Source of the DNA: Minisyncoccota bacterium
GTDB taxonomy: Bacteria; Patescibacteriota; Microgenomatia; UBA1400; PJMF01
NCBI GenBank assembly: GCA_018657765.1
Contig: JABHWM010000018.1
Coordinates: 1 to 64,000 of the forward strand
DNA: 64,000 nt
Direction of reading: 5' to 3'
Part shown: in pieces, positions 23,912-32,480 of the stretch
Layout of the letters: each line of letters opens with the position of its first letter
Position numbering within the stretch: the first letter of the stretch is position 1
Program-made: the position numbers and the translations under genes
The notes under the pieces: generated by a model
Told to the model about the DNA's origin: nothing
Databases searched by the model: none
The model's input: the letters and a program-made list of their open reading frames with translations, nothing else

Positions 23912-24628
23912 TTAATTTGAAATAACAGTTCCGACAAACTCCTCTGAGTTGAAAAGTTTATCTAGATTTTTCAAATTTGTTCCTTCAGCTATTAATACTG
24001 TAATACCTTTTTCTTTGGCTAATTTTGATGCAATTGGATCAAATGGTGTATTTAGTCCTGGTTCCCAAGTATCACCAACTATCTCGCAAAAATCATCCCA
24101 TTTTATATTATCAATTGGCTTAGCTTCAGAATTTTTATTTGGATCATCTGTATATGCTTGTTTAATATTAGATAGATTTATTACATAGGGAGCATCAATC
24201 CTTGCAGCTATTGTGGTAGAAACATGATCCGTTGACCATCCTGGTTTAGAACCACCACCAATAACAACAGATTTTTCAGGATCTATAGGATCTTCATCTG
24301 GGTCAGTAATAATAACTGGTTGAGCAATATTTCTAAAAATAGTTCTTACAAGATGAGCATTAAAACGAGTGGCATGAATTCCTAACCAATCCATATCATC
24401 CTTTGTTATATCTTTCCCCATAATGGCTGAAGATCCCTCAATATACCCACGAGCTAAAGCGCCCCCTCCAGTAATAATTATAAATTTCCAACCTTCACTA
24501 ACTCTTTTTTTAATAAAAGCTCGAAACTCTTTCAAAAAATCTATAGATATCTCTCCGGGATTAATTATCGAACCACCTAATGAAATAACAGCCTTTTTAT
24601 TTTTACTATTAAGTTTATATTGTGGCAT
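23912..24628 (-). CDS. pyrH: UMP kinase (PyrH-like, amino acid kinase family)
   Basis: A 238-residue amino acid kinase family protein. The phosphate loop ISLGGSIINPG, the FIIITGGGALARGYIE segment, VVIGGGSKPGWSTDHVSTTIAARI and AYTDDPNKNSEAKPID fit a UMP kinase, which makes UDP for RNA, DNA and nucleotide-sugar supply. The short, compact sequence and the SLGGS start look closer to archaeal-type UMP kinases than to the longer E. coli type. An AAAGGAAT ribosome-binding site precedes the start. Another amino acid kinase specificity cannot be fully excluded. Confidence 0.82.
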   Translation of the reverse strand: MPQYKLNSKNKKAVISLGGSIINPGEISIDFLKEFRAFIKKRVSEGWKFIIITGGGALARGYIEGSSAIMGKDITKDDMDWLGIHATRFNAHLVRTIFRNIAQPVIITDPDEDPIDPEKSVVIGGGSKPGWSTDHVSTTIAARIDAPYVINLSNIKQAYTDDPNKNSEAKPIDNIKWDDFCEIVGDTWEPGLNTPFDPIASKLAKEKGITVLIAEGTNLKNLDKLFNSEEFVGTVISN

Positions 24629-24785
24629 CTGAAGATTCCTTTACGTATATTAAATTTAATAAGTTTAACATGTATTCTTTGAATTTCAAAATAGATTACT
24701 GGTAATAATTAAATAACTAATATTACTTACAAAAATAAAATGAGTAACTCTCAAGCTGAAATTAATCTAAAGAGTTTATCAGTGA

Positions 24786-24791
24786 TATACT
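24786..24791 (+). promoter_or_regulatory. -10 box of accessory cluster A, near-leaderless layout
   Basis: TATACT with 9 nt to the ATG at 24801; no ribosome-binding site fits in between. The 170 bp upstream are extremely AT-rich and hold no gene. Confidence 0.5.
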
Positions 24792-24800
24792 ATCTAAATT

Positions 24801-25553
24801 ATGAAAAATAGTTCTAAATTAATAATTATTACTGGAGCAGCTTCTGGTATCGGACTTGCTACATCCAAAATGTTATATAACGAGGGATGGCAATTACTAC
24901 TAATTGATCGCAATATAGAAAAACTAAATAAATTAAAGTTGGAACTATCATATAAAAAGGATATTTATATTCAAAAAGCCGATCTATCAGTTAATCAAGA
25001 AATCAAGGATATTTTTGCTAACAAAGATATTCCTTGGTTCAATTTACACGGATTGGTGAACTGCGCTGGAACATCAGTTGGAGATTCTATTTTAAATATA
25101 TCTGAAAAAGATTGGCATTCTTCTTTACAAGTGAACTTAACTGCTCCTTTTTTATTAACAAAATACTTTTTAGATAAAAAATTAGATAAGAAAAATAAAA
25201 TTACTTCAGGATCAATTGTTAATATCTCATCTATGTTGGGACTAACCGGAGGTAAAAAACCTAATTATGCAGCCACAAAAGCTGGCCTGATTGCACTAAC
25301 AAAGTCAACTGCTTTAATAACTGGAGAATATAATATTAGAGTTAATGCCATATGCCCAGGAGCTGTAGATACTCCAATGACCGCAGCCTGGCCTGCAGAT
25401 AAACGTCAAGCAATTATTCAAAATACTCCATTAAAACGCATTGCTCATCCTGATGAAATCAGTAATATCATTAGGTGGTTACTTTCAAATGAATCTTCAT
25501 TTCTAAATGGATCAATTATCAATGCTACAGGAGGTCAATATTTAGGTAACTAA
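24801..25553 (+). CDS. Short-chain dehydrogenase/reductase
   Basis: A 250-residue classical SDR. The NAD(P) loop TGAASGIG is at residues 11-18, LVNCAGTS is the NAG motif, the catalytic Ser is in IVNISSMLG and the YxxxK pair in YAATKAG; the ICPGAVDTPM segment follows. IDR after the second strand suggests NAD(H) use. It oxidises or reduces an alcohol/ketone, probably on a sugar or cyclitol given the Gfo/Idh/MocA enzyme encoded 14 nt downstream. First gene of accessory cluster A. Confidence 0.9.
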   Translation: MKNSSKLIIITGAASGIGLATSKMLYNEGWQLLLIDRNIEKLNKLKLELSYKKDIYIQKADLSVNQEIKDIFANKDIPWFNLHGLVNCAGTSVGDSILNISEKDWHSSLQVNLTAPFLLTKYFLDKKLDKKNKITSGSIVNISSMLGLTGGKKPNYAATKAGLIALTKSTALITGEYNIRVNAICPGAVDTPMTAAWPADKRQAIIQNTPLKRIAHPDEISNIIRWLLSNESSFLNGSIINATGGQYLGN

Positions 25554-25567
25554 ATATAAAAGAAATT

Positions 25568-27025
25568 ATGTCTAGTAAAAATAAAACATTGAATATCATG
25601 TTAATAGGAATTGGTCCACATGCCAAACGAATATATTTACCATTCCTCAAGAAACATCAGAAAAGATTAAATCTTAAACTTTCAATTGCTATTGATATTA
25701 AAGAAAGTGAAAAAAAACTTATTGACTATTTTAAAAAAAACGACCTTCCAATAGAAATACTAGATTTCGTCCCATTATTTAATGGAGCTATGCCGCAAAT
25801 AATTGAAAAAAAACTCAATACTATTATAAAAAAAAATCAAATAAATACATTAATTATTTCAACTCCACCAACAGCTCACAAACAATATGCCTTGTGGGGG
25901 CTAAAAAATAATTTAGATATTTTAATGGATAAACCCATATCAATTTATAAAAAAGCAATAACAAGTATTGAACAGTCAAAAAAAATTTACCAAGATTATA
26001 ACGAATTGCTAAATGCATATAAAAATTCAAAATCTACCTTTATTATCAATTCACAGCGTAGATATCATCCTGGGAAGAAAAAAGCTTACCAATTGATTGA
26101 AAAAATAGCAAAAGAATTTGGCGTGCCAGTGACTAATATCCATTCCTATGATGCAGATGGTCAATGGAGATTGCCAGGTGAAATTTTAAATGAAAGTTAT
26201 CATGGTTACAATGAAGGTATGGGGAAAGTATCTCATAGTGGTTATCATTATTTTGATTCTTTATATAAATTTTATATGGCAGGTGTGACCAAAGGAAAAA
26301 AGGCTGATTCAGTTCGTTTATTTAGTTCCTTTTTAACTCCGCGTGGTCATATTAAACAAATTCAAAAAAAAGATTTCAGAAAAATATTTCAGAATGAAAA
26401 ATATAATCCAGAATATAGTGATCAAGAATTTTATAAATTATTTAAAAATTTTGGAGAGATTGATTTTTCAGCACTAATCATTTTTCTACAAAAAAATGAT
26501 GTTATCTGTAATTCATCAATTGATATGATTCACAATAGTTATTGTGGACGTTCTTGGGTAAAACCCAATACTGATTTATATAAACACAATGGCAGAATTA
26601 AACATGAGCATCACGTAATTCAGCAAGGTCCTCTACAAACTATTCAAATTCATGGTTATCAAATGAACGACAATCATGATAAAAATACAAAAAATGATTT
26701 TGAACTAGGAGGTAATAATCATTATGAAATCCATGTCTATCGTAATACTGGTATTTGTGGAGGGAAACCACTAACTATTTATTCAACACGGTCATTTGAT
26801 AAAAATAGGATTGAAATTGATTCAAATGTTCCAGTCAATCAATTAACCTATGAATATTCTAGAGAGTTAGTTGTAGAAGAATTTTTTGAAATATTAAGAG
26901 ATAAAAGAAAAAAAAGTATTTCTTCATTTGAAGATCATTATTTTCCTGCAAGAGTAATGAGTGCATTATACGAATCACATATAACTAAACAGCCAGTCGA
27001 ATTTTCTTTTGGTGGAAATAATTAA
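25568..27025 (+). CDS. Gfo/Idh/MocA-family oxidoreductase, paralogue A
   Basis: A 485-residue protein with an N-terminal Rossmann fold (MLIGIGPHAKRIYLPFL; the GxGxxA/G loop reads GIGPHA) and the family lysine in LDILMDKPIS. The C-terminal domain is longer than usual and has HSGYHYFDSL, GRIKHEHHVIQQGPLQ and HYEIHVYRN. It is clearly paralogous to 41163-42659: the start, the MDKPI, HSGYHxFD and EHHxIQQGP blocks recur in the same order. The family oxidises or reduces sugars and cyclitols with NAD(P). The shared histidine-rich insert is not something I can assign to a characterised subfamily. Confidence 0.82.
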   Translation: MSSKNKTLNIMLIGIGPHAKRIYLPFLKKHQKRLNLKLSIAIDIKESEKKLIDYFKKNDLPIEILDFVPLFNGAMPQIIEKKLNTIIKKNQINTLIISTPPTAHKQYALWGLKNNLDILMDKPISIYKKAITSIEQSKKIYQDYNELLNAYKNSKSTFIINSQRRYHPGKKKAYQLIEKIAKEFGVPVTNIHSYDADGQWRLPGEILNESYHGYNEGMGKVSHSGYHYFDSLYKFYMAGVTKGKKADSVRLFSSFLTPRGHIKQIQKKDFRKIFQNEKYNPEYSDQEFYKLFKNFGEIDFSALIIFLQKNDVICNSSIDMIHNSYCGRSWVKPNTDLYKHNGRIKHEHHVIQQGPLQTIQIHGYQMNDNHDKNTKNDFELGGNNHYEIHVYRNTGICGGKPLTIYSTRSFDKNRIEIDSNVPVNQLTYEYSRELVVEEFFEILRDKRKKSISSFEDHYFPARVMSALYESHITKQPVEFSFGGNN

Positions 27026-27191
27026 ATAATTATCATTTATATTATATTTTTTATAAATAATAAATTTAAATATTTAAATACTTTTATAAAAGTAGCTTAT
27101 AACTAATTGTCATTAATATGGTATTATTATTCTTTAATTAAAAAAATGGTCTTTATATCAATCTGTAAATCTTAAAATAAATTAAATAAAA

Positions 27192-27896
27192 ATGAAAAAA
27201 AATCATCCATCTCACTTTCCAACACCATTTTCTCAAAATGCTTTTGACATTATAGATAAAACTGAGTTCAAAACTATCTTGGAAAAAAACAAAAAAGATT
27301 GTTTATTTTGTAAACCAACATCACCTAAAAAAATTCTTCTTGAAACAAGTAACTTCTACGTAACATTTGATGATTCTCCATTGCTTGAAGGCCATCTAAT
27401 GATTCATACAAAAATACATTATGGCTGTTGTGGAGAAATTCCCGAAGAACAATTTGAAGAATTTATTCATCTGAAGACACAAGTTAAAAATATTATTGAG
27501 AATTTATATGGTGTATGTTCATTTTATGAACATGGCAGAGCAGGCCATTGTAGTATTTCTATAGACGATACTCTGTGTGAACATTTTCATCTTCATGCTC
27601 TCCCACTTGCAGATGACATATCCAGTGACATTGAACTTCATCATAAAGAAAAAGCATTTTTACTTAGTGGTATTGAGAAAATCCCAACATATTATGAACA
27701 ATATGATCAATACTTACTCTATGAGGGTAATGATATTATACGATTTTACCCAGTAGTTGATAAAATACCAAGTCACTTTTTGCGTACTATAATTGCAACA
27801 AAGATAGGCTATCCAGATAGAGCAAATTGGGAAAATGAGACAAATTTAGAATTTATTAATAGTTTTAAGAGAAAAATCAAATCAAAATATGAGTAA
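27192..27896 (+). CDS. Divergent HIT-family protein
   Basis: A 234-residue protein whose N-terminal half is a HIT domain: CLFCKP zinc-like pair near residues 36-39, FVTFDDSPLLEGHLMIHTK-like strand region (residues 55-75), and EHFHLHALPL near residue 137 with the catalytic HxHxH triad. The family hydrolyses or transfers nucleotidyl groups (Hint, Fhit, GalT branches). The C-terminal 90 residues are not part of a minimal HIT protein and contain KIPSHFLRTIIA. The gene overlaps the next by 8 nt. In this cluster a nucleotidyl-sugar or nucleotidyl-intermediate role is plausible but unproven. Confidence 0.75.
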   Translation: MKKNHPSHFPTPFSQNAFDIIDKTEFKTILEKNKKDCLFCKPTSPKKILLETSNFYVTFDDSPLLEGHLMIHTKIHYGCCGEIPEEQFEEFIHLKTQVKNIIENLYGVCSFYEHGRAGHCSISIDDTLCEHFHLHALPLADDISSDIELHHKEKAFLLSGIEKIPTYYEQYDQYLLYEGNDIIRFYPVVDKIPSHFLRTIIATKIGYPDRANWENETNLEFINSFKRKIKSKYE

Positions 27897-29040
27897 AACA
27901 AAACATTACTTAGACAATGCTTGTACATCTCATCCTAAACCAGACTCAGTTTGGCAAGCAATCCAAAACTATCAACAAAATATTGGAGCTAGTCCTGCTA
28001 GATCAGGACATACTTTGGGAAAAAAAGCTGATGCAGTGGTTTCTGAAACACGTGAATTACTTGCTGAATTATTTCATGTTGATAACCCTAAACATATTGT
28101 TTTTACTCAAAACTCGACACAATCTCTGAATATGATAATTAAGGGTGCTTTAAGTAAAGGTGATCATGTAGTCACTACTAACTTAGAACATAACTCAACA
28201 CTTCGTCCTCTAGAAAAATTATCTAGAGAGGGAATAATCACCTATACCGTAGTTGAAAGTGACAAAGAGGGCATAATAAATCCATCAGATATACGAAAAG
28301 CTATTAAAAGTAATACAAAACTGCTTGCTATTAATCATGCATCAAATGCAATAGGAGTTCGAACACCAATTACCCAAATAGGAAAAATTGCAAAAGAAAA
28401 AGATATTTTATTTCTTATTGATGCTTCTCAAACGGCTGGAGTTTTGGATATTGATGTAGAACGAGATTCTATTGACTTCATTGCCTTTACTGGACACAAA
28501 AGCTTATATGGCCCTTCTGGTATTGGAGGAGCATATATTAAAAATCCATCAACAGTTCGTTCATTTATGGAGGGAGGTTCAGGAAACTCAAAAAGTTTAA
28601 TACAACCTGCCTATATGCCAGAAAAATTCGAATCAGGAACACATAACTATATGGGTATTGCTGGATTAAACGCATCTTTAAAAAATTTGAAAAACAATAG
28701 AAAAGAAATTTTACAAAAAGAACTTGATCTCACTGAATATCTCATTGAACAACTTTTGGGAATTCCGGGTATCACTATATATGGAACTACAGATATTACA
28801 AAAAAAGTTCCAGTTATATCTTTTAATATGAGTGGATATTTTGCTAATAAATTAGCCGGTATTTTAGATGAAGAATATGATATTTTGACCCGTCCTGGGT
28901 TACATTGTGCTCCATTAGTACATAAAACACTTGGTACTACACCAACAGGAACCTTACGTGTAAGTTTGGGTATGTTTAATACAAAAGAACAAATAGATTA
29001 TTTGATCACTTCACTTAATAAAATTTCTATATCAAAATGA
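27889..29040 (+). CDS. Cysteine-desulfurase-like class V aminotransferase
   Basis: A 383-residue PLP enzyme of the NifS/SufS class. HYLDNACTSHPKP opens the protein, TNLEHNST holds the cofactor-stacking histidine, LIDASQTAGVLDIDV the pyridine-binding Asp, FTGHKSLYGPSGIGG the Schiff-base Lys, and RPGLHCAPLVHKT the cysteine that would carry persulfide. This fits SufS-type desulfurases or the related class V family of unknown substrate. No Suf/Isc scaffold gene is adjacent, so it may supply sulfur to the product of cluster A or perform an elimination reaction. The stop is TGA, confirming UGA as stop. Confidence 0.85.
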   Translation: MSKTKHYLDNACTSHPKPDSVWQAIQNYQQNIGASPARSGHTLGKKADAVVSETRELLAELFHVDNPKHIVFTQNSTQSLNMIIKGALSKGDHVVTTNLEHNSTLRPLEKLSREGIITYTVVESDKEGIINPSDIRKAIKSNTKLLAINHASNAIGVRTPITQIGKIAKEKDILFLIDASQTAGVLDIDVERDSIDFIAFTGHKSLYGPSGIGGAYIKNPSTVRSFMEGGSGNSKSLIQPAYMPEKFESGTHNYMGIAGLNASLKNLKNNRKEILQKELDLTEYLIEQLLGIPGITIYGTTDITKKVPVISFNMSGYFANKLAGILDEEYDILTRPGLHCAPLVHKTLGTTPTGTLRVSLGMFNTKEQIDYLITSLNKISISK

Positions 29041-29156
29041 AGCTTAGATTATTGATATTCTAACCCAGGTCACCAGCTTTATTCTATCTTCTAAATGCAT
29101 AATTAAATTCTAGTTCTTTCAACATATATTTACCAAAAACTAGCTAAGAGCTCTGC

Positions 29157-29162
29157 TATACT
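29157..29162 (+). promoter_or_regulatory. -10 box of the pentapeptide-repeat gene, leaderless layout
   Basis: TATACT with 7 nt to the ATG at 29170. The element and spacing are identical to those before the Crp/Fnr gene at 5720. Confidence 0.55.
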
Positions 29163-29169
29163 TTAGAAC

Positions 29170-29748
29170 ATGCCTTATACAAACAAAAACTTTTCTGGAG
29201 ATGAACTTCAAGGAGAAAATTTTGATCAAGAATCATTCAAAAACTGCAGATTTTTAGAAACCAATCTTGGCTTTACTTCATTCCAAAACTGTTCATTCAC
29301 TAGCTGTGATTTTTCTGGAGCTATATTCAATATTTCTAGTTTTTTTGATTGTAAATTTATGGAGTGTAAACTAAGCAACTTAGATTTTTCAGAAGTGGCT
29401 ATAAAAAAATGTTTATTTGAAAATTCAAAAATAACTAATTCTATTTTCCAGACTTTCAAACCAGCTGATCAAAACAAAAGAAATAAAACAGATCTCAAAG
29501 ACTGTTCATTCCAGAACTGCGATCTCTCTAATTCAGTTTTTATTAAATGCTTACTAAATAAAGTAAGTATGCTTAATTCAATTTTAGATGACTCTATCTT
29601 TGAAAAATGTAATTTAGAAGGTACAGATCTTACAGGTGTTAGCATTGAAAAAACAAGATTTGATGAATGTATTATTAGAAATACTAAACTCGAGCTAAGT
29701 GGATTTATTCAAATAGGAATGTCTAAGGGGTTTGTATTAATTAGATAA
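29170..29748 (+). CDS. Pentapeptide-repeat protein
   Basis: A 192-residue protein built of five-residue repeats with a central Phe or Leu, for example CDFSGAIFN, CKLSNLDFSEV, CSFQNCDLSNSVF and CNLEGTDLTG. This predicts a right-handed quadrilateral beta helix. Cysteine is unusually common at the position just before the repeat core (NCSF, SCDF, ECKL, KCLF, NCDL, KCNL). Members such as QnrB/MfpA mimic DNA and protect gyrase; others have no known role. The gene stands alone with its own promoter. Confidence 0.85.
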   Translation: MPYTNKNFSGDELQGENFDQESFKNCRFLETNLGFTSFQNCSFTSCDFSGAIFNISSFFDCKFMECKLSNLDFSEVAIKKCLFENSKITNSIFQTFKPADQNKRNKTDLKDCSFQNCDLSNSVFIKCLLNKVSMLNSILDDSIFEKCNLEGTDLTGVSIEKTRFDECIIRNTKLELSGFIQIGMSKGFVLIR

Positions 29749-29789
29749 AAGATTATTCACTAAAAGATAAAAAAAATTGAAATCATTAA

Positions 29790-30272
29790 TTAAAAAACAG
29801 ATTCAATCGTGTAATAAATTTTGCCTTTGGGTGAAACAACAACAACTTCATCACCTATCTTTTTACCAATCACTGCCTGTCCAATAGGACTTTCCAAAGA
29901 AAATTTATTTTCACTAACATCAGATTCATATTGACCAACTAAGGTGAAAACCAGAGTAGTCTTTTTATTTTTTATGGTAATTTTTTTACCAAAACCAGCA
30001 GTTTGTTCTTTACTAACTTCTGGGACATAAGCATTGGTTAAAATATACTTCAGCTGCCTCATTTGTCTGCCTATCCCTCCCAATTCAAACTTTGCAGCAG
30101 AGTAAGCTCCATTCTCTGAAAGATCTCCCATTTCACGAGCAATAATAAGGCGCTTCATGACTTCTTTACGAAGCATTACTAATCTATTTAGCTCTGCTTG
30201 TTTCTCTTCTATTGATTCTTGAGATAAAGGTATTTTGTCTGGTTTGGGTATCTTAATTCTTTTTTTAATCAT
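29790..30272 (-). CDS. GreA/GreB-family transcript cleavage factor, copy 2
   Basis: A 160-residue paralogue of the protein at 1810-2295; most of the sequence is identical or conservatively changed, including the tip GDLSENGAYSAAKFELG and the FKBP-like SPIGQAVIGK block. The two copies share the Lys/Pro-rich leader (PKPDKIPLS) that precedes the coiled coil. Differences cluster in the C-terminal domain surface. Having two Gre factors of the same subtype in one small genome suggests divided regulation rather than GreA/GreB specialisation. Confidence 0.88.
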   Translation of the reverse strand: MIKKRIKIPKPDKIPLSQESIEEKQAELNRLVMLRKEVMKRLIIAREMGDLSENGAYSAAKFELGGIGRQMRQLKYILTNAYVPEVSKEQTAGFGKKITIKNKKTTLVFTLVGQYESDVSENKFSLESPIGQAVIGKKIGDEVVVVSPKGKIYYTIESVF

Positions 30273-30278
30273 GAATAA

Positions 30279-30284
30279 ACTATA
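30279..30284 (-). promoter_or_regulatory. -10 box of Gre copy 2, leaderless layout
   Basis: TATAGT, 6 nt before the ATG at 30272, inside the same AACTGCTAATATAGTTT string that precedes Gre copy 1. Confidence 0.6.
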
Positions 30285-30369
30285 TTAGCAGTTAACTGAC
30301 TAAATTAATAAACAAAATTATTTGAAGTAATAAATTAGAAAATATTGATAAAAGAACTACTTTTTAAGA

Positions 30370-30555
30370 CTAATCAGGTGTTGGAACATATAAAACTTGG
30401 TCAGGTTTTTCAGGAATAGTGACAGGTGTTAATCCACCCTTAGGTTCCCCTACAACTCTAGCTGTTATGTTCTTCTCAGCTTTAAGAGTGTCAGCAGGTG
30501 AAACTACACCTTCTTGAATGCTTGTACCGGCTGGAATTTCAATTGTTTTTACCAT
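30370..30555 (-). CDS. Small hypothetical protein
   Basis: A 61-residue hydrophilic protein (starts MVKTIEIPAGTSIQEG, ends VLYVPTPD) with many Pro, Thr and Val residues and no cysteine or membrane segment. No family is recognised. The composition looks like a real beta-type protein, and a consensus TATAAT box lies 8 nt upstream of the ATG, which supports expression from a leaderless transcript. Confidence 0.5.
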   Translation of the reverse strand: MVKTIEIPAGTSIQEGVVSPADTLKAEKNITARVVGEPKGGLTPVTIPEKPDQVLYVPTPD

Positions 30556-30563
30556 ATATCAAC

Positions 30564-30569
30564 ATTATA
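30564..30569 (-). promoter_or_regulatory. -10 box of the 61-residue protein gene, leaderless layout
   Basis: TATAAT on the minus strand, 8 nt before the ATG at 30555; no clear -35. Confidence 0.45.
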
Positions 30570-30681
30570 TCATATATCTTCTCCATCATACTTTTCCCCC
30601 TTGTCATATACAAAAATAGAAACTAAAATTTAGTCCTAGTGTTAACTGCTAGAATAAATTTGAATCAACCAATAATTCAAA

Positions 30682-30707
30682 AAAAGGCGCCCTCACAGGC
30701 GTTTTTT
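30682..30707. terminator. Terminator-like hairpin 1 upstream of argG
   Basis: CGCC (30688-30691) and GGCG (30698-30701) pair around CTCACA; two G-T wobbles and an A/T stretch extend the stem. No annotated gene on the plus strand ends here. It could be an attenuator in the argG leader or the end of an unseen small RNA. Apart from this and hairpin 2, I see nothing definite in 30570-30845. Confidence 0.45.
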
Positions 30708-30751
30708 CATGATTTTTTTGTTTTCAAAATTATCAAGATAAAAAATTAAAC

Positions 30752-30784
30752 AAAAAAAGCTAGGCTTACCCCCTAGCTTTTTTT
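30752..30784. terminator. Terminator hairpin 2 upstream of argG
   Basis: AAAAAAAGCTAGG (30752-30764) and CCTAGCTTTTTTT (30772-30784) form a perfect stem with a 7-nt loop, usable in both directions. It ends 61 bp before the argG start, with no plus-strand gene immediately upstream, so it may act as an attenuator. Confidence 0.65.
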
Positions 30785-30845
30785 TATACCAAAAAAGCAA
30801 ACAACGCCACATATAAAAATAGTGAACTGAAAGGCACACCCAATC

Positions 30846-32480
30846 ATGAAACAAGATACTCCCTATACCAAAGTTTCTTCCTATGAAGGAAGAAAAGGAT
30901 CCGTAAAAAAAGTAGTCTTACTTTATTCTGGAGGTCTTGATACTTCTGTAATCTTGAAATGGATACAAGAGGTATATAACGCAGAGGTTGTGGCTCTTAC
31001 TATAGATATTGGTCAGCAAGCTGATGATCTTGATAAAATCAAAAAGAAAGCCATCAAGCTAGGAGCAGTCAAAGCTATTGTCGTAGATGCCAAAAAAGAA
31101 TTTGCCTATCACTATATTTCCAAAGGAATCAAAGCTAATGCCAGCTACCAGGGTGCCTATCATCTTAGTACCCCACTGGGTAGACCTCTTTTATCCAAAA
31201 TTGCTGTAGAAGTTGCTAGAGCAGAAAAATGTGACACTATTGCTCATGGTTGTACCGGTAAAGGAAATGATCAAGTAAGAATAGAGGGATCAGTACTCAC
31301 TCTTGCTCCAGAAATGAAGATTATTGCTCCAGTTCGTGAGTGGGGTATGGGAAGAGATGAACAGCTTGATTATGCAAAGAAAAAAAACATCCCAGTCAAA
31401 CAAACAAAAAGTAAACCTTACTCATATGATGACAACATGTGGGGTGTTACTGCAGAAAGTGGAGAAATCGAGAATCCTGCACTCATTCCACCTCTAAATA
31501 AAATTTTACAAGTTTGTTCTATAGTTGAGAAAACTCCCAATAAACCTAAATATCTAAAAATAGAATATGTCAGAGGTATTCCTGTAAAAATAGATGGTAA
31601 ATCCATGAACCTTGTAGATATTATTTACTATCTAAATAAAATTGGAGCAAAACATGGAGTCGGAGTTACCCATCATATTGAAGACAGACTGGTGGGCCTT
31701 AAAGTACGAGGAATCTATGAAGCCCCTGCTGCAGAAATCATTATTGAGTCTCACATGAATCTAGAAAAATATGTTTGTACCAGATCAGAAAATGAGTTTA
31801 AACATGATGTAGATAACAAATGGGCATATCTCTGTTATGGAGCACTCTGGTATGACCCATTGATGAAAAGCCTTAATGCTTTCATTGACCAAATAAATGA
31901 AAAAGTTAGTGGGACAACAACGGTCAAACTTTTTAAAGGTGTAGTAGAAACAGTAGCCGTAGAAACAGCTAATACAATTTTTGATGAAAAACTAGCAACT
32001 TTCATGAAAAATGATACCTATAACCAAAATGCTTCTCCAGGATTTATCGAGATCTATACTCTCCAGATGAGATTAGCTCAGAAAAAAGATCGCTTTGCTC
32101 TGCTTACGATTGGTGAAAATAAAAATAAAAAAGCATTTTTACCATATGTAAAAATACTAGCAAAGCTAGGATATCAATTTTATGCTACAGAAAACACCCA
32201 TAAATTTTATAAAAAACATGGAATAGAATCTGTATTACTTTATAAGATGCAGAAAAATAAATATCCGAGTCTAGATGAACTTTTACAACAAAACATCTTT
32301 GACCTCATCATTAATGTTCCTTATGAAGATCATGTCCCTGCAAATGTGAAAGATGAAGATGTAATTAAAAAATGGGCTGTTAAACACAGTATTCCTATCA
32401 TCAGTGATAAAAAAGTCTTTCAAGTTCTGACAAATAAATTACAAAAACACATTATTTCTAGAAAGAAAAAAAATGACTAG
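30846..32480 (+). CDS. argG: Argininosuccinate synthase fused to a C-terminal MGS-like domain
   Basis: A 544-residue protein. Residues about 20-410 are argininosuccinate synthase: the PP-loop LLYSGGLDTSV, YHLSTPLGRPLL, GCTGKGNDQVR and KPYSYDDNMWG with ESGEIENP. The normal reaction joins citrulline and aspartate with ATP. Residues about 415-535 are extra. RFALLTIGENKNKKAFLPYVKIL, the LGYQFYATENTHKF strand-turn and FDLIINVPYED match the MGS-like fold, which is the allosteric domain of carbamoyl-phosphate synthetase (CarB) and also occurs in PurH and methylglyoxal synthase. Overlaps the next gene by 8 nt. Feedback sensing of a nucleotide or ornithine-type ligand is inferred. Confidence 0.87.
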   Translation: MKQDTPYTKVSSYEGRKGSVKKVVLLYSGGLDTSVILKWIQEVYNAEVVALTIDIGQQADDLDKIKKKAIKLGAVKAIVVDAKKEFAYHYISKGIKANASYQGAYHLSTPLGRPLLSKIAVEVARAEKCDTIAHGCTGKGNDQVRIEGSVLTLAPEMKIIAPVREWGMGRDEQLDYAKKKNIPVKQTKSKPYSYDDNMWGVTAESGEIENPALIPPLNKILQVCSIVEKTPNKPKYLKIEYVRGIPVKIDGKSMNLVDIIYYLNKIGAKHGVGVTHHIEDRLVGLKVRGIYEAPAAEIIIESHMNLEKYVCTRSENEFKHDVDNKWAYLCYGALWYDPLMKSLNAFIDQINEKVSGTTTVKLFKGVVETVAVETANTIFDEKLATFMKNDTYNQNASPGFIEIYTLQMRLAQKKDRFALLTIGENKNKKAFLPYVKILAKLGYQFYATENTHKFYKKHGIESVLLYKMQKNKYPSLDELLQQNIFDLIINVPYEDHVPANVKDEDVIKKWAVKHSIPIISDKKVFQVLTNKLQKHIISRKKKND

